DNA from: Rhodopirellula sp. SM50
GTDB lineage: Bacteria > Planctomycetota > Planctomycetia > Pirellulales > Pirellulaceae
Assembly (NCBI RefSeq): GCF_002289565.1
Contig: NZ_NTFY01000145.1
Location: forward strand, 1-51,099
Length of the DNA: 51,099 nt
Direction: 5' to 3'
A model generated the notes under the pieces. That model was not told the DNA's origin. It saw only the letters and a list, made by a program, of their open reading frames with translations, and did not search any database. Shown here in pieces: positions 1-10,600 of the stretch. The position numbers and the translations under genes were made by a program. Each line of letters opens with the position of its first letter. The first letter of the stretch is position 1.

Positions 1-52
1 GCGCCCTGCCGCTAAAACCTCGTCAAACACAGGAGACAAATCGTTCACGGCG
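1..52 (+). repeat. Left copy of a 52-bp inverted repeat (dispersed intergenic element)
   Basis: This stretch matches the reverse complement of 51009-51060 at 50 of 52 positions; the only differences are at bases 35 and 37. It begins GCGCCCTGCCGCTAAAACCT. The right-hand copy is followed by CCTCCGGT and ACCGGAGG arms, which suggests a longer palindromic dispersed repeat of which the left copy is cut by the window edge. I recall similar elements between genes in Pirellulaceae genomes, but this is unverified. No transposase is visible. Confidence 0.85.
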
Positions 53-348
53 TAGGCAGGAGCCTGGGGACAAGCTGGAGGACGCACCACGCGCCGGTCG
101 CTCACGCGTCCCGCTGGGGTGCATGCCGGCACGTGGCGTCTGGCGGTGCCGCGTGGCGGGGATTTATTCGCGGATCCGACGCAAATAGGGACGTTCATTT
201 TTTTTGCCGATCTGCTAGGCTCTGGAGTTCGTTCGATCTCTGAACACTTGCGTTTGTGGAAATGATTCCAAGGCCGGCGACGCGAGCGGTTCCCCAGTCT
301 GACCGAGGATTTCCCCGGCAGGACTCCATTTACAACCCTTGCACGAAG
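53..348. other. Non-coding region upstream of the SHOCT gene
   Basis: I see no convincing gene here. GC-rich sequence at about 80-165 has short imperfect inverted stretches and could be degenerate intergenic repeat. A T-run (198-205) is followed by CTAGGCT (215-221), the same heptamer seen at 4392-4398 upstream of the giant gene, so it may be a -10-like element. The SHOCT reading frame is open from a GTG at 256 and an ATG at 262, but residues encoded before 349 look unlike the family N-terminus, so I treat 256-348 as probable leader. Confidence 0.4.
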
Positions 349-1221
349 ATGCCAAACCTCTCCCCGACCGGACAACAAATAGTCCAATCACTCGCCAACC
401 GTTACGGCCTTTCCAACGACGCGGTGACCCACATGTTGATCGCCGTTTACAACGGCAACGGAACGATGGCCCAGTTCAGCCATCCCGAATTCTGCGGTTC
501 CGGTCAATGGATGCGGGGCGGCATGACGATGGTCAGCGACCTGTTCAACAACAATCTCAAATGCCTGGTCGACAACCTGTGCAATGACATTTCCAACGAA
601 TTGGCCAACCATCAATCGACGCCGTTTAGTGGTTCGTTTCAATCTCAAAGTCAAAACGGGATGAGTTCCCAGGCTCAGGCGAGTGGTCAGATGGGATCGT
701 CCAACAGTCTGTTCGTCCCCGATCCGTCGACGAATTGGTGGCCCAAAGAACTCGGATCGCCGACATCGGTGGGATCGCAGAACAGTCTCCGTTACGCGTA
801 CTTTGCCGATTCGCATCGGCTGGCCGTCACGACCGGCGGGACGCCCTGGGTGTACGACACGTTGGATCATCAGATCGGCGGCTTCAGCCAGCAGCAAGGC
901 GGTGGGCAATCGATCACCTTTACCAGCCAGTACGGGACGGTCGACTTGTCGACGCTGCCGGTCGTCTCGCGAGACGGTTCGATTCACCCGCCGCCGAGCG
1001 CGCCGGCGCCATCGATGACCGTCGGCCCCGCCCCGGCACCCGCTCAAAACCAACCCGTGGACAATGCACCGCCAAGTGCGTCCAACGAATCTGCCGCAAC
1101 CCCCGAGTCACGAGAAGACGTCATCGAGACACTCGAGCGACTCGGCTCGCTCAAGGAAAAGGGCTACATCACCGACGAAGAGTTCGCCAGCAAGAAAAGC
1201 GAGTTGCTCGCACGGTTGTAG
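349..1221 (+). CDS. SHOCT domain-containing protein
   Basis: This is a 290-residue soluble protein of unknown molecular function. The C-terminal ~30 residues (about 258-290) form a SHOCT domain, a short helical hairpin seen here as RLGSLKEKGYITDEEFASKK. It is common at protein C-termini and thought to mediate oligomerisation. The N-terminal ~85 residues contain a conserved-looking block with MAQFSHPEFCG and QWMRGGMTM, which I associate with a bacterial family that pairs this block with a SHOCT tail. The middle is Ser/Gln/Pro-rich and probably disordered. There is no signal peptide. I chose ATG 349 because homologous-looking sequence begins there (MPNLSPTGQQIV); GTG 256 and ATG 262 are in-frame alternatives. 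The gene ends 21 nt from the convergent DUF1593 gene, and no terminator hairpin is visible between them. Confidence 0.8.
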   Translation: MPNLSPTGQQIVQSLANRYGLSNDAVTHMLIAVYNGNGTMAQFSHPEFCGSGQWMRGGMTMVSDLFNNNLKCLVDNLCNDISNELANHQSTPFSGSFQSQSQNGMSSQAQASGQMGSSNSLFVPDPSTNWWPKELGSPTSVGSQNSLRYAYFADSHRLAVTTGGTPWVYDTLDHQIGGFSQQQGGGQSITFTSQYGTVDLSTLPVVSRDGSIHPPPSAPAPSMTVGPAPAPAQNQPVDNAPPSASNESAATPESREDVIETLERLGSLKEKGYITDEEFASKKSELLARL

Positions 1222-1242
1222 CGGACATCGTCGACGGCCGGT

Positions 1243-2277
1243 TCACGGATCCTTGCACCACGACATGCGGTGCGAGAAATCGTCTTGAAATTCGGCTCGC
1301 CAGCAACTGACGCTCAGGCGGGGGTCCGTTTTCAGCCGGTCATCGCGATACCAGCCGCCAGCAGCCTGAGAGAATCGTCCGCCCCAACCGGGTTGCGTGG
1401 GATCGGAGGGATCGTTGTGACCTTGGGGCAAAAAGAAGAACCACGAAGGCGTGTCGCCTTCTTTCATGCAACCGTGAGGGTTGGGGCTGGTCCAGGTTTT
1501 CGTCGGATAAAGTTGACCGAGCGGGCCGGTCGAGCGCACGTTCGCTTCGATCCATCCTCGTGAGGTCAGCGATTCGTCGCCGGTCAGGTACATGCCCCGA
1601 AACGTAGCGTTGCGTTTGTCGGTCCCCGCCTTGGCTTTGCTGAGAATGTAGTACATCCCCGGAAACTCGGACTGCATCCAGTCGGCGATTCCGTCTTGAT
1701 CGGCGATGTCATAGACGCGAAATCGTGTGACGAATTCTGCCAGGCCGTCTGCGCCGCGATCCGTTCGCACCCGCCACAGCGCTTGGGCAAGGTCTGTCTG
1801 TCCGCCCCAGATCGTGATGTTCAATGGGCGATCTGCGGATCCCGCGTCGACACGTTCGATCAACAGCGCCGACCCCTCCGTGTCATGGCTTTCGCCGATG
1901 TTCTGGCGGCCTCGATGCGGATTGCCGGACCTGATGACGTTCAGCAAGGATTGGGTTTCGGGCCAGCCCCGGGCGTGTCGGAGCAGGTTGCCGCGGACCT
2001 TTCCGTAGGCCGACACCGTTTCGCGGATCAAGTCCGTTCTGGTCGTAGCAACTTTCAGTTCCCCGGGCGTTCCCGATGCGGAGGCGACGAGTCCTTCGAT
2101 CTGGAATTCGTTGCTGTAGACCATCAACCGAACAAGCGATTGTTGGTCGTCGGGGTCACCGCCGATGTCGGTCAGCACGAACAACCGAGGGCGATCGTCT
2201 GCGGGCGAGGCTTCAGGAAGGGCTGCGGCGACAAATCCGACAAGCAGCACGATCGAAAAAACGGAGCGTAAAGCCAT
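1243..2277 (-). CDS. DUF1593 nucleoside-hydrolase-like secreted protein, C-terminally short
   Basis: The protein is 344 residues from the ATG at 2277. That start puts a clear signal peptide first (MALRSVFSIVLLVGFVAAAL, cleavage near ASPAD). In-frame starts up to 2334 add about 19 residues without signal character. The mature N-terminus carries TDIGGDPDDQQS, resembling the Asp-rich metal and ribose-binding motif of inosine/uridine-preferring nucleoside hydrolases and typical of the DUF1593 (Sde182-like) family. Later motifs include WGGQTDLAQAL and GWGGRFSQAAGGWYRDD. I expect an exported hydrolase of nucleoside-like or glycan-related substrates; the true substrate is unknown. Family members usually continue for about 100 more residues as a beta-sandwich, whereas this one stops just after SHRMSWCKDP. 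It may be truncated or a naturally short form. It lies 67 nt downstream of a PEP-CTERM gene on the same strand and could be cotranscribed. Confidence 0.82.
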   Translation of the reverse strand: MALRSVFSIVLLVGFVAAALPEASPADDRPRLFVLTDIGGDPDDQQSLVRLMVYSNEFQIEGLVASASGTPGELKVATTRTDLIRETVSAYGKVRGNLLRHARGWPETQSLLNVIRSGNPHRGRQNIGESHDTEGSALLIERVDAGSADRPLNITIWGGQTDLAQALWRVRTDRGADGLAEFVTRFRVYDIADQDGIADWMQSEFPGMYYILSKAKAGTDKRNATFRGMYLTGDESLTSRGWIEANVRSTGPLGQLYPTKTWTSPNPHGCMKEGDTPSWFFFLPQGHNDPSDPTQPGWGGRFSQAAGGWYRDDRLKTDPRLSVSCWRAEFQDDFSHRMSWCKDP

Positions 2278-2344
2278 CTTGCTTACTCGGATGGGCGGTG
2301 GGTGGGCAGCGGTAGCCCCAACCATATGAGCCATCCGATTGATG

Positions 2345-3211
2345 TCAAGCAGGAGTCCGGGCGGTCAGAGGGCGCATCGGCCGGCGTCTGCGGCAGGTCG
2401 ATGCGGCGATGCCCAGCAGCAGCACTGCGGTGCAGGCGGGTTCGGGGATCGCGGTGACTTGACCGCGGAGGACGAGGTTGTCGATGCCGAAGTCCTGGTC
2501 GTTTCCGTTGCCCGCGCTGCCGTACAGTCGGATCGCGATGGTTTGGGTCCCGGTCAAGTTTTGATTGGCGCTCAAATCGATCGGGCCGACGGCGAGGCGT
2601 CCGGTCGAAAAACTCGGGCCAGTGGTCTCTGCCCCGGGCACGCCATCGGCGAAGTGGTCGTGGGCGCCATTGCCGCTGGGCACGAAATCAAAATCCCCGA
2701 CCAAGCCATCGACCGATGGATCGCCTGCCGGGTTGAGAAAGACGGAATACGTCAACCGTGCATCGTCCGTATTGGTGCCCCGTGTCTTGAGGGTCTCGAA
2801 GCTGAACGACTCCAGATCGAGAAGAAATCCCGACTGCACGTCGACCTGAAAGAAAGCCGTCTGGTCGGTCGTCGAGAAATCGCGATCGCTGTTCACGTCG
2901 GTGCTAAAGCCCAGCGCGTTGTCGTAGTGATCGGCCCAACTGCCGAGCGCGGCAGTTGGATCGAGTCCCGGAGAGAACTGCAATTGTCCGATGTTTGTCC
3001 CAAGAACGGCCGCCGAATTGGACAAGTTCAAACCCGTGTTAAACCCCGGTGTGTTCGACGGTTCGGAGATATAGTTGTTGCCTTCGAAATCGAATCGGGC
3101 GATGACTTCTGCGCTTGCTTGCCGGACGCAAAAAAGAGAAAGAGCAACCAGCGTCCCAACTGCAGCTAGTCGATTTCGTTGTCGAGCGGACGATGTCACC
3201 ATTCTAAGCAT
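2345..3211 (-). CDS. PEP-CTERM sorting domain protein (laminin-G-like exported protein)
   Basis: A 288-residue exported protein with a signal peptide near residues 14-34 (AVGTLVALSLFCVRQASA). The body is beta-rich and ends with QDFGIDNLVLRG, a phrase typical of PEP-CTERM exoproteins with a concanavalin/laminin-like sandwich. The C-terminus has a PEP-CTERM tripartite signal: PEP motif (AIPEPAC), a short hydrophobic helix, then a basic cluster CRRRR, with about 11 further residues. Such proteins are processed by exosortase (EpsH/XrtA-type) at the inner face of the cell envelope. The start ATG at 3211 overlaps the stop of the upstream PEP-CTERM gene by 8 nt; a second ATG at 3202 lies just beyond that stop. 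Either arrangement suggests translational coupling. The specific function is unknown. Confidence 0.82.
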   Translation of the reverse strand: MLRMVTSSARQRNRLAAVGTLVALSLFCVRQASAEVIARFDFEGNNYISEPSNTPGFNTGLNLSNSAAVLGTNIGQLQFSPGLDPTAALGSWADHYDNALGFSTDVNSDRDFSTTDQTAFFQVDVQSGFLLDLESFSFETLKTRGTNTDDARLTYSVFLNPAGDPSVDGLVGDFDFVPSGNGAHDHFADGVPGAETTGPSFSTGRLAVGPIDLSANQNLTGTQTIAIRLYGSAGNGNDQDFGIDNLVLRGQVTAIPEPACTAVLLLGIAASTCRRRRPMRPLTARTPA

Positions 3212-4001
3212 CCCAATGCGTGCGGCGTCGACGCAAAGTTGCCAAAGACAATCCGGTCAAACTCAAGAAGATCAGTGCACTTCCGGGTTCGGGGATTACG
3301 GTACTACCACCGCTGGAAGGCACCGTAAATACGACAAAGCTATCACCGAGTGTTCCATACTCAAAGTTGACTTCTTGGGTTCCACCACTGGGCGCGTTAC
3401 TTACAACTCCAGCGTTCGTGTAGACCGTCTCTCCTGGTGGCAGTACTCCTTGAATATCAAGCCTTACCTCGTCGCCAATATTGAGACCTGAATAGTCGAA
3501 TGTGAATATTCCGAAAACAAAGGGCGACCCGTTCACCATGTTATACGGGCTCGCTCCGGGTATTCCGAATGGCTCGAAAACGACTCGCGACTCGAAGTCC
3601 AACAAGGCGTCGAAGTTTTGGGTGACCGCGTCTTCATCCCAATTGGCGAAGTCACCGGTTGGAGTGAAGTCTACCCGTGAATACGAATAGGTGGCGCCCG
3701 AAGACGTCGGGCCCAGCGAAGTGGAATTGACTTTGCTGCCGACGATATCCAATTCGACGTAGTCCAAATCAAATCCGACGATTTTTGGATCGGAGGCGTC
3801 GGATGCGGCAATCTCAAACTTGACGGTGAACTTATTCTCGCTCGCAATGTTCGTCAGATCCTTCAGGCCTCCAAGGAGCCCCGCGTCACACTTTGGCTGC
3901 TCGAAAACACTACTGAGCAACAAGAACCCGACCAGGAAACTGCCACGATTGATCGCGATCCGGAGGGTTTTGCTAAGAAGAATTGGCCGTGGGAGAGTCA
4001 T
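3204..4001 (-). CDS. PEP-CTERM sorting domain protein
   Basis: A 265-residue exported protein. An N-terminal hydrophobic stretch (about residues 20-33, SFLVGFLLLSSVF) follows basic residues and is a plausible signal peptide. The middle is beta-rich with many Asp and Gly and resembles no enzyme I recognise. The C-terminus has the tripartite PEP-CTERM signal: VIPEPGS, a hydrophobic helix ending LSLATL, then RRRR. It is the first gene of a minus-strand pair or triplet with the next PEP-CTERM gene and the DUF1593 gene. Its start faces the giant gene across a 687-nt divergent intergenic region. It is probably an extracellular or exopolymer-associated structural protein; this is inferred only from the sorting signal. 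Confidence 0.8.
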   Translation of the reverse strand: MTLPRPILLSKTLRIAINRGSFLVGFLLLSSVFEQPKCDAGLLGGLKDLTNIASENKFTVKFEIAASDASDPKIVGFDLDYVELDIVGSKVNSTSLGPTSSGATYSYSRVDFTPTGDFANWDEDAVTQNFDALLDFESRVVFEPFGIPGASPYNMVNGSPFVFGIFTFDYSGLNIGDEVRLDIQGVLPPGETVYTNAGVVSNAPSGGTQEVNFEYGTLGDSFVVFTVPSSGGSTVIPEPGSALIFLSLTGLSLATLRRRRTHWDA

Positions 4002-4688
4002 GATCGATCCGATCGGTCGAGCGTCCTCCTCGAGCGATCGGAACCTCTACGGTTTGAAGCTGATGGACGGTGATGGATGCAATCGCGCTCGTTTTCGCGT
4101 TCGCAAGCCGACCCCTGACGATAGACAGCCAGACGCCCCGACGCAAGCATCTGCCGTCGATGCTTTGGAAGAGAATCGAATGCCAACGTCAGTCGGGTGT
4201 GACGTATCGGGACAAGTGTGCTCCGGATGACTTGGAAGCGAGCGGAGGCGACGCATTGGGAGCCTGCTGTCTGTGAACGCTTTGACGACACGTTTGGACT
4301 CATCGACTGTGCGAGATTTCGCGGTTCGATGAATTGCTGAAGAATGCCACCCACTACACGGTCCTCATGCTTGAATTGCGTTTCGGTACCACTAGGCTAG
4401 AAGGTTATGCCCGGTGGAACTTTGCGTCGTTTTTGCCAGACCAGACGATGACCGCTCGGTGAGTGCCGGTTCGATTCACGACGGATTCGATCCCGCCGCT
4501 CTCGGCAACCTTCAATCGGTCCGTGATCTGCGTGAACCAAGCCGATGTCCCCCCTCCATTGTTAAATGGGCGGTCGGGGTAGATCCGTCATTCAGCGAAG
4601 CGTTCCGTCCGACGTTGGTGCAAAGCCGACGCCCTTCCTTGAGACTCTGAATCTGCCCGCGTGCCGTCCGCACCAGTAGGCATCTCCG
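4002..4688. other. 687-nt divergent intergenic region upstream of the giant gene
   Basis: It separates the minus-strand PEP-CTERM genes from the giant plus-strand gene and must hold both promoters. I see no convincing gene: open frames of 70-120 codons on both strands have Arg/Ser/Pro-rich translations typical of chance frames in GC-rich DNA. A weak promoter candidate is noted at 4371-4398. A weak Shine-Dalgarno-like AGTAGG at 4675-4680 lies 8 nt before the ATG at 4689. If transcription starts near 4400 the giant gene has a leader of almost 300 nt. Confidence 0.5.
4371..4398 (+). promoter_or_regulatory. Weak sigma70-like promoter candidate for the giant gene
   Basis: TTGAAT (4371-4376), a 16-nt spacer and TAGGCT (4393-4398) resemble -35 and -10 elements, matching consensus at 4/6 and 3/6. 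The same CTAGGCT heptamer occurs at 215-221 upstream of the SHOCT gene. Planctomycete promoters are poorly defined, so this is only a candidate. Confidence 0.2.
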
Positions 4689-7600
4689 ATGACTCGGAAC
4701 AAACACTCGCTGGGTGACCAGCGCGGGGTTGTGGAAAAGCTTCGTGATCGTCGTCGCATCAAGGCAGCTCGCCTGCGACGAAAGCATCTCTCCGAAGGCT
4801 TGATGCGGTCTCCGTTTGAGAAACTGGAAGACCGGCATTTACTCGCCACGGTCAGTTGGGATGGCGGTGGTGACAACGAGCGTTGGCACGATCCCTTGAA
4901 CTGGGACGGCGACGTCGTGCCGACCGCCGTCGACCAGGCCGTGATCGCGGATGCGTCGAGCGAATTGCTGGTGCGGATCGACGGCAACGTGGTTGTCGAT
5001 TCGATCGACACCACCGAACACTTGGAAGTCAATGGTGCGGAACTGCGCACGCGCAGTTTGATCGCCCAGGAAGTGAGCTTCGAAGACGGCACGCTCAACC
5101 CGACCGACGGCGACGTTCTGACCGCGACGATCGCCGGCGACATGACCGTCGACGGATCGGCCAGCCAATTCGTGATCCTTGGCAACGTCGGCGTCGGCGG
5201 CGACTTGAATCTCAAACAAGGCCTGACGCTCCTCGCCACCGGAACCGATGCGGAGTTGACGGTTGATGGCGACGTGCAACTCCATCGCGTCAATTTGATG
5301 GCCGACTCCGGTGGCGTGCTTGCGTTACCCGGCGTGACGCATCTGCCGATCTCTTCGGAGTACAACGAAGACCGGGTCTACACGGCAACCGGTACGGGAA
5401 GCCGAATTGAGTTTGCCAACTTGACGTCGCTCACCGGAGGGACCTCGCGTTATTCGGACACGTATGTTCGCGCCCAGGCCGGTGGTGTGATCGCGATGCC
5501 GATGCTCGAATCGATCGTCGACGTCAGCCGCGGCGACACCCGCAACCGAGTGATCGAATTCAATGCCTCCGGCGCCACGAGCCAGATCGATCTATCGTCA
5601 CTGGTAAGCGTGCAGGACTACAACTCCGATGGACTGACCAGATTCATCGAATCCGACAGCGGCGATGTACTGCTCGGCGCGCTCGATTCAGTCATCGGCG
5701 CCAGCCTCACGCTCCAATCCCCCGCCGGCGATCCGCTGGACTCTTTGCGACACGTGGAACGCACGACCCTCGTGCTCTCTGGAGGCACCTACGTGGCGCC
5801 GATTCTTGAACGAGCGGTGCGTTCGACGATCGACCTTCGCGACGGCAGTTTCATGCCGGCTGCATTGGCCGACATCGACGGGTCCAGCCTACTCGTCTCC
5901 GGCGGTGCGACGCTGTCGCTGCCGGCCGCCACAAAATACTCGTATTGGTCCGACGGGAGTTACCAGCGGAAACGGTTCCGTGCCACCGGTGCGGGCAGCG
6001 TCCTGTCGTTGCCTAATCTGCAGGATCTCGAAAGCGGGTCCCATTACGAAGCACACCTCTATCTCCAAGCGTTTGAAGGCGGAACGCTCGATCTTTCGTC
6101 CGTTCAGTCCATCGCCGAGCCGACCGGGGGTGATGGTCGTCGCCGCAGAATCGATCTTGATGCGGACGGCGCCGGAAGCGTGATCGATGTTTCGAGTTTG
6201 CGTGCCTTTACCGATTACCGTTTTGATTACGTCACGAACCACGATTCAACAATCGAAGCGACCAACGGCGCAGATATCATTGCACCCAATCTCGCTTTCG
6301 TGCGTGGCGTCCGATTGAATCTTGGATCGTCGGGTTCCATCACATCGGATCAATTTCACGGGATCGCAAATAGCATCGTCACGATCCGCGATGTCGATCG
6401 AAACTTTGCGAATTTGACTCGCGCCGACGGAGTCACCTTTGACATCGGATCCTCGTCGGTAGACCTCTCCGCATTGGTGCGAATGAACGGCGGAGATTTG
6501 TACTTGCGTGAAGGAGCCACGTTGGACGTGAGTGCTCTGCAATCCGTCGACGCGGTCGATCTGGATGTTTCCGGTGGTGCGGTTCTCTCTTTGCCATCGG
6601 TGAAGTCGGTACGTGACAGCAACACATCCAGTTATCATTCCAGAAGCTGGAATGTTTCCGGAATAGGTAGCCGAATCGAAGTCCCGAATGCGACCACGAT
6701 CAGCGGGTCAACCGGCTACCAGACGCGGCACTACTTCACAGCCGACAGTGGCGGTGTGCTGGAATTGCCCTCGGTGGTGAGCGTCCAAGACGTTCCGGGT
6801 GATAACCGCCGCGGCGCATTTGAGTTTCGCTCCACGGGCGTCGGCTCGGTGATCAATCTCGCCGGGCTGACCCACATCATGGATTTGAATACGGACCAGC
6901 GATCGGTCTTCCAGGCGGCGACGGGCGGCAGCGTTCAGATCGGAAATCTGACGCACGCTCATGGGGTGCACGTTATCAACGATAACACCGGCACCATGCC
7001 GCTGACGCAATTCGAGTCGTTGACCGAATCGCAATTGACACTCAGCGGCAGCAGCGTGGAGCTGGGGCAACTGGAAATCGCCGAAGGCACCAGTTTTGTG
7101 CTGACCGGCGTGAACCTAAGTCTGCCGTTGGTCACGAGTCTGCGCGACGGTGGAATCTCGGCGACCGCGGGTGCGAGTTTTTCGGCGCCCTTGTTGGCCA
7201 ACATCGACGGAACCAATCTGAACGTCAGCGGCGGCGTCACGGTGTCGTTGCCAGGGATCACGCAATACCGTCAAGCGTCGACGGGAAGTTATGTCGATCG
7301 AACCTGGCGTGTCGACGGGGTCGGCAGTCGGCTTGAATTGTCTAACCTTCAAGCCATGATCGGCGGCAGCCACTATGACGCGGACATGACCATTCGCGCC
7401 ACCGGCGGCGGCGTGCTGGATCTTTCGTCGTTGACACAGATGATCGACCAGAGGGGCGGCGACACACGCAGACGGTCCTTTCAGGTGACTGCCGAAGGCG
7501 CGGGAAGTCAGGTCGACCTTCGAGAGTTGACGACCATCGTGGATCGGAACACCGATCAACGATCACGTATCGACGCGACCGGCGGCGGAGAGTTGATCGT

Positions 7601-10600
7601 TCCTTTGCTGACCGACCTGCACGGCGCCACGACGACCATCGATACCAGCGGTGATCTCGCTGCGGCTAATCTGGTTCGTCTGGAAAGCAGCTCGATCACA
7701 ATCATGTCGATGCCGAGTGATTTCACAGCACTGCGGTCCATCAGTCGTACCGGTCTGTCACTCAATGACACAAACGCCTCGCTTCCGAACATCACGCGAT
7801 TTGTGTTGAACACACTGACGACCGACGGGGGGGCGACCGTCGACATGCCGTCGGTCGTGAACCTGGACGGTTCGAGTTTCAACATCCGAGGTGGCACTCA
7901 AGTCTCCATTCCGGGAATCGAATCGTATGACTTGAGCGGATCATCGAGCTACGACAAAGCGACTTGGACGGTCGAGGGGGCGGGGAGTGCCTTGGATCTG
8001 TCCGGACTCAAATGGATTCGCGGCGGGACCAGCTACGAGAATCAATTGAATATCACCGTCAGTGCGGGTGGTTCACTCGATCTCAGTGGTGTGGAGCAAT
8101 TTGTCGATCGCAGTGATGGTGATACACGACGTCGAAGATTTGGACTGACGGCAAGCGGAACCGACTCGCAAATTTTACTGAACTCCCTGAAGAATGTCAT
8201 CGATCGCAATGGAGACATCCGCTCGTTTCTCACCGAATCAGCCGGCGGACGCATTGTCGCCCCTTCATTGGTGACGTTGGTCAACACGGATATCAACGGC
8301 GACGTCCAAGACAGTCCGGTCGCCACGGTGCAGCAACCGATCAATGTGACCGCAGGGATTGACCTCCAGCCCCAATCCGCCGACGCAGGCGTTCCTTCGA
8401 CGGAGTCCGCGCCGGTGACATGGATCGGGGCAGATGGTGATTGGGCTACCGCAGCGAATTGGAGCACCGGTTCGGTGCCTGGTGCCAACGACGACGTCAT
8501 CCTGGACAATCCTGCGGTGACCATCCAGATCTCCAGCGGTGGCCAAGCCGCACGCAGTATCAACGGATCCGGAAACCTGCTCATCACCGGCGGATCGCTC
8601 ACCGTCTATCAGGCTTCCACGCTTTCGGGATCCTTCACCGTCAATTCTGGCGCGACCATGGCGGCGGCGGGAGAGGATGCCATCTTCACCGCCGACGGAA
8701 CGGTCAATCTCGACGGTGCGAACTTGACGGTGACCGGCGGTGCGGAGCTTCACTTCCCCACGCTCGTCGAGTACTCGCAAAAGTCGACCGGAAGCTATCA
8801 GACGCGACGTTGGTTTGCCGAAGATCCCGGCAGCCGCATCGTGTTTGCCGCATTGCAATCCATCACCAATGGGACTCACTACGAAGCGCGGCTCGGCATC
8901 CACGCCTTCGGCGGTGCCCGGATCGAGATGCCATCGCTGCTTTCGATCGAAGACCTCAACGCGGGAGACGTACGGCGCAGAAGGATCAACCTGATCGCCA
9001 ACGGTCACGACAGCGTCATCGACGCACCGCTGCTGGCTTCATTTACCGATCGATCATCGGCCTCTGACGGGGAGTATTCTTCGATCGAAGCCCGAGATCG
9101 TGGTGCGATTCTCACTCCGGCACTGACTTCACTCGCCGGTGTACGGGTCGCTCAAGAAGCTCAGAGCCAAGTGACGGTGCAAAACGTCGCGTCGATGGAT
9201 CGCGTCGATGTCGAAGCATGGGCCGGGACGCTCGATATGAGTGCTCTGGTTTCGGCAACGTACTCTCGCATCACGGCCACCGCCGCAACGATCGATCTCG
9301 CCGCGCTGACGTCGTTTACGCGTGGTTCCCTCACGCTGCACAACCGCGGTTCCGTTTCTGCACCGGTGCTCGCGAACATCGACGGCACCTCGTTGTTTGC
9401 CGCTGATGGCACTTCGATCAGCTTACCTCTCGTGACGACCTACGCACACGCGTCGACCGGCAGCTATCAAGACCGATCATGGACGGCGGACGGTCGGTCC
9501 AGTTCGATTTCACTTGCCGGCCTAACCACGATCACCAGCGGTGCGAACTACGACGCCGATTTGACGATCTCGGCCTTGGCCGGCGGACGGATCGATATAC
9601 CCGCGCTGACGCAAATCAACGATGGCGGCGGCGACACGCGGCAACGCCGTGTCCGCATCGAAGCCAACGGCATCGACAGCGAAGTGCGATTGGACGCGTT
9701 GGCCACCTTCACGGATTCCAATTCCGATGAACGGTCCCAGTTGGTGGCCCAGTTCTGGGGAAACATCCACGCCCCGGTCCTCGAGTCACTCACCGGGGTG
9801 GAAATCTATCTTGACGGTCGCGGCGCGATGCAGACGTCAAGCATTCTATCGGTGAATCATTCCTACCTGAACCTCAACTCGGGTGACTATGACTTCAGCG
9901 GCCTGACTTCGGCGGCCAACACAACGATCACGCTGAACTACGCGACCGCAAACTTGAACTCTCTCACCGATCTGGCACGCGGGGCGATCAATCTGCGTGG
10001 CGATTTGGCGATCGATCTGAGCCATTTCACCAAGATCGACGGCGTTTCATTGTCGGTGTTTGACGGCGGTTCGTTGGATCTTTCCGGCGTCACCTCGTAT
10101 GACTTCATCGCCACCGGAAGCTATGAAAATCGAGCTTGGACGACGCGCGGTTTCGGATCTTCGATTGATCTGAGCGGCCTGACGAAGATCACCGGAGGAA
10201 CCGCCTACGACAATGACCTGACGATCGAAGCCCATTCCGGTGGACGGATCGACCTGCGTAGTGTTACCGAGATCGTGGACGGTACGGCTGGTGATACTCG
10301 GCATCGTGCCGTGCATGTCAGCGCGCGAGAGCGGGACAGCTTCATCGATTTGAGAGCACTTGCGACGTTTCAAGACAGCAACGGTTCGTCCAGCAGCGAT
10401 GGACAGCGTTCTCAGCTCGTCACCGAACGCGGCGGCGACATCAGGCTGGATTCGTTGGCCACCTTGATCGGCGTCCGGATCGCGATGGATGAGCGACGCG
10501 ACTGGGTCTTCGGCGGTGTCACCACCATGTCCTCCTCAGAGGTCATCGCGAAAGGGAAGACCATTAGCTTTCCCAGCCTGCTGAGCGCGACGTACACAAC

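Noticed and set aside
193..221. A sigma70 promoter for the SHOCT gene
   Set aside because: TAGGCT at 216-221 could be a -10 element, but no acceptable -35 element lies 16-18 nt upstream, so I did not list it.
3998..4354. A 118-codon minus-strand frame in the divergent intergenic region
   Set aside because: The Arg/Ser-rich translation lacks any domain and it overlaps the start of the PEP-CTERM gene, so it is more likely promoter and leader sequence.
4414..4650. A 78-codon plus-strand frame just upstream of the giant gene, a possible leader peptide or small gene
   Set aside because: It starts at GTG without a ribosome binding site, shows no motif or signal, and its composition is like random frames nearby.
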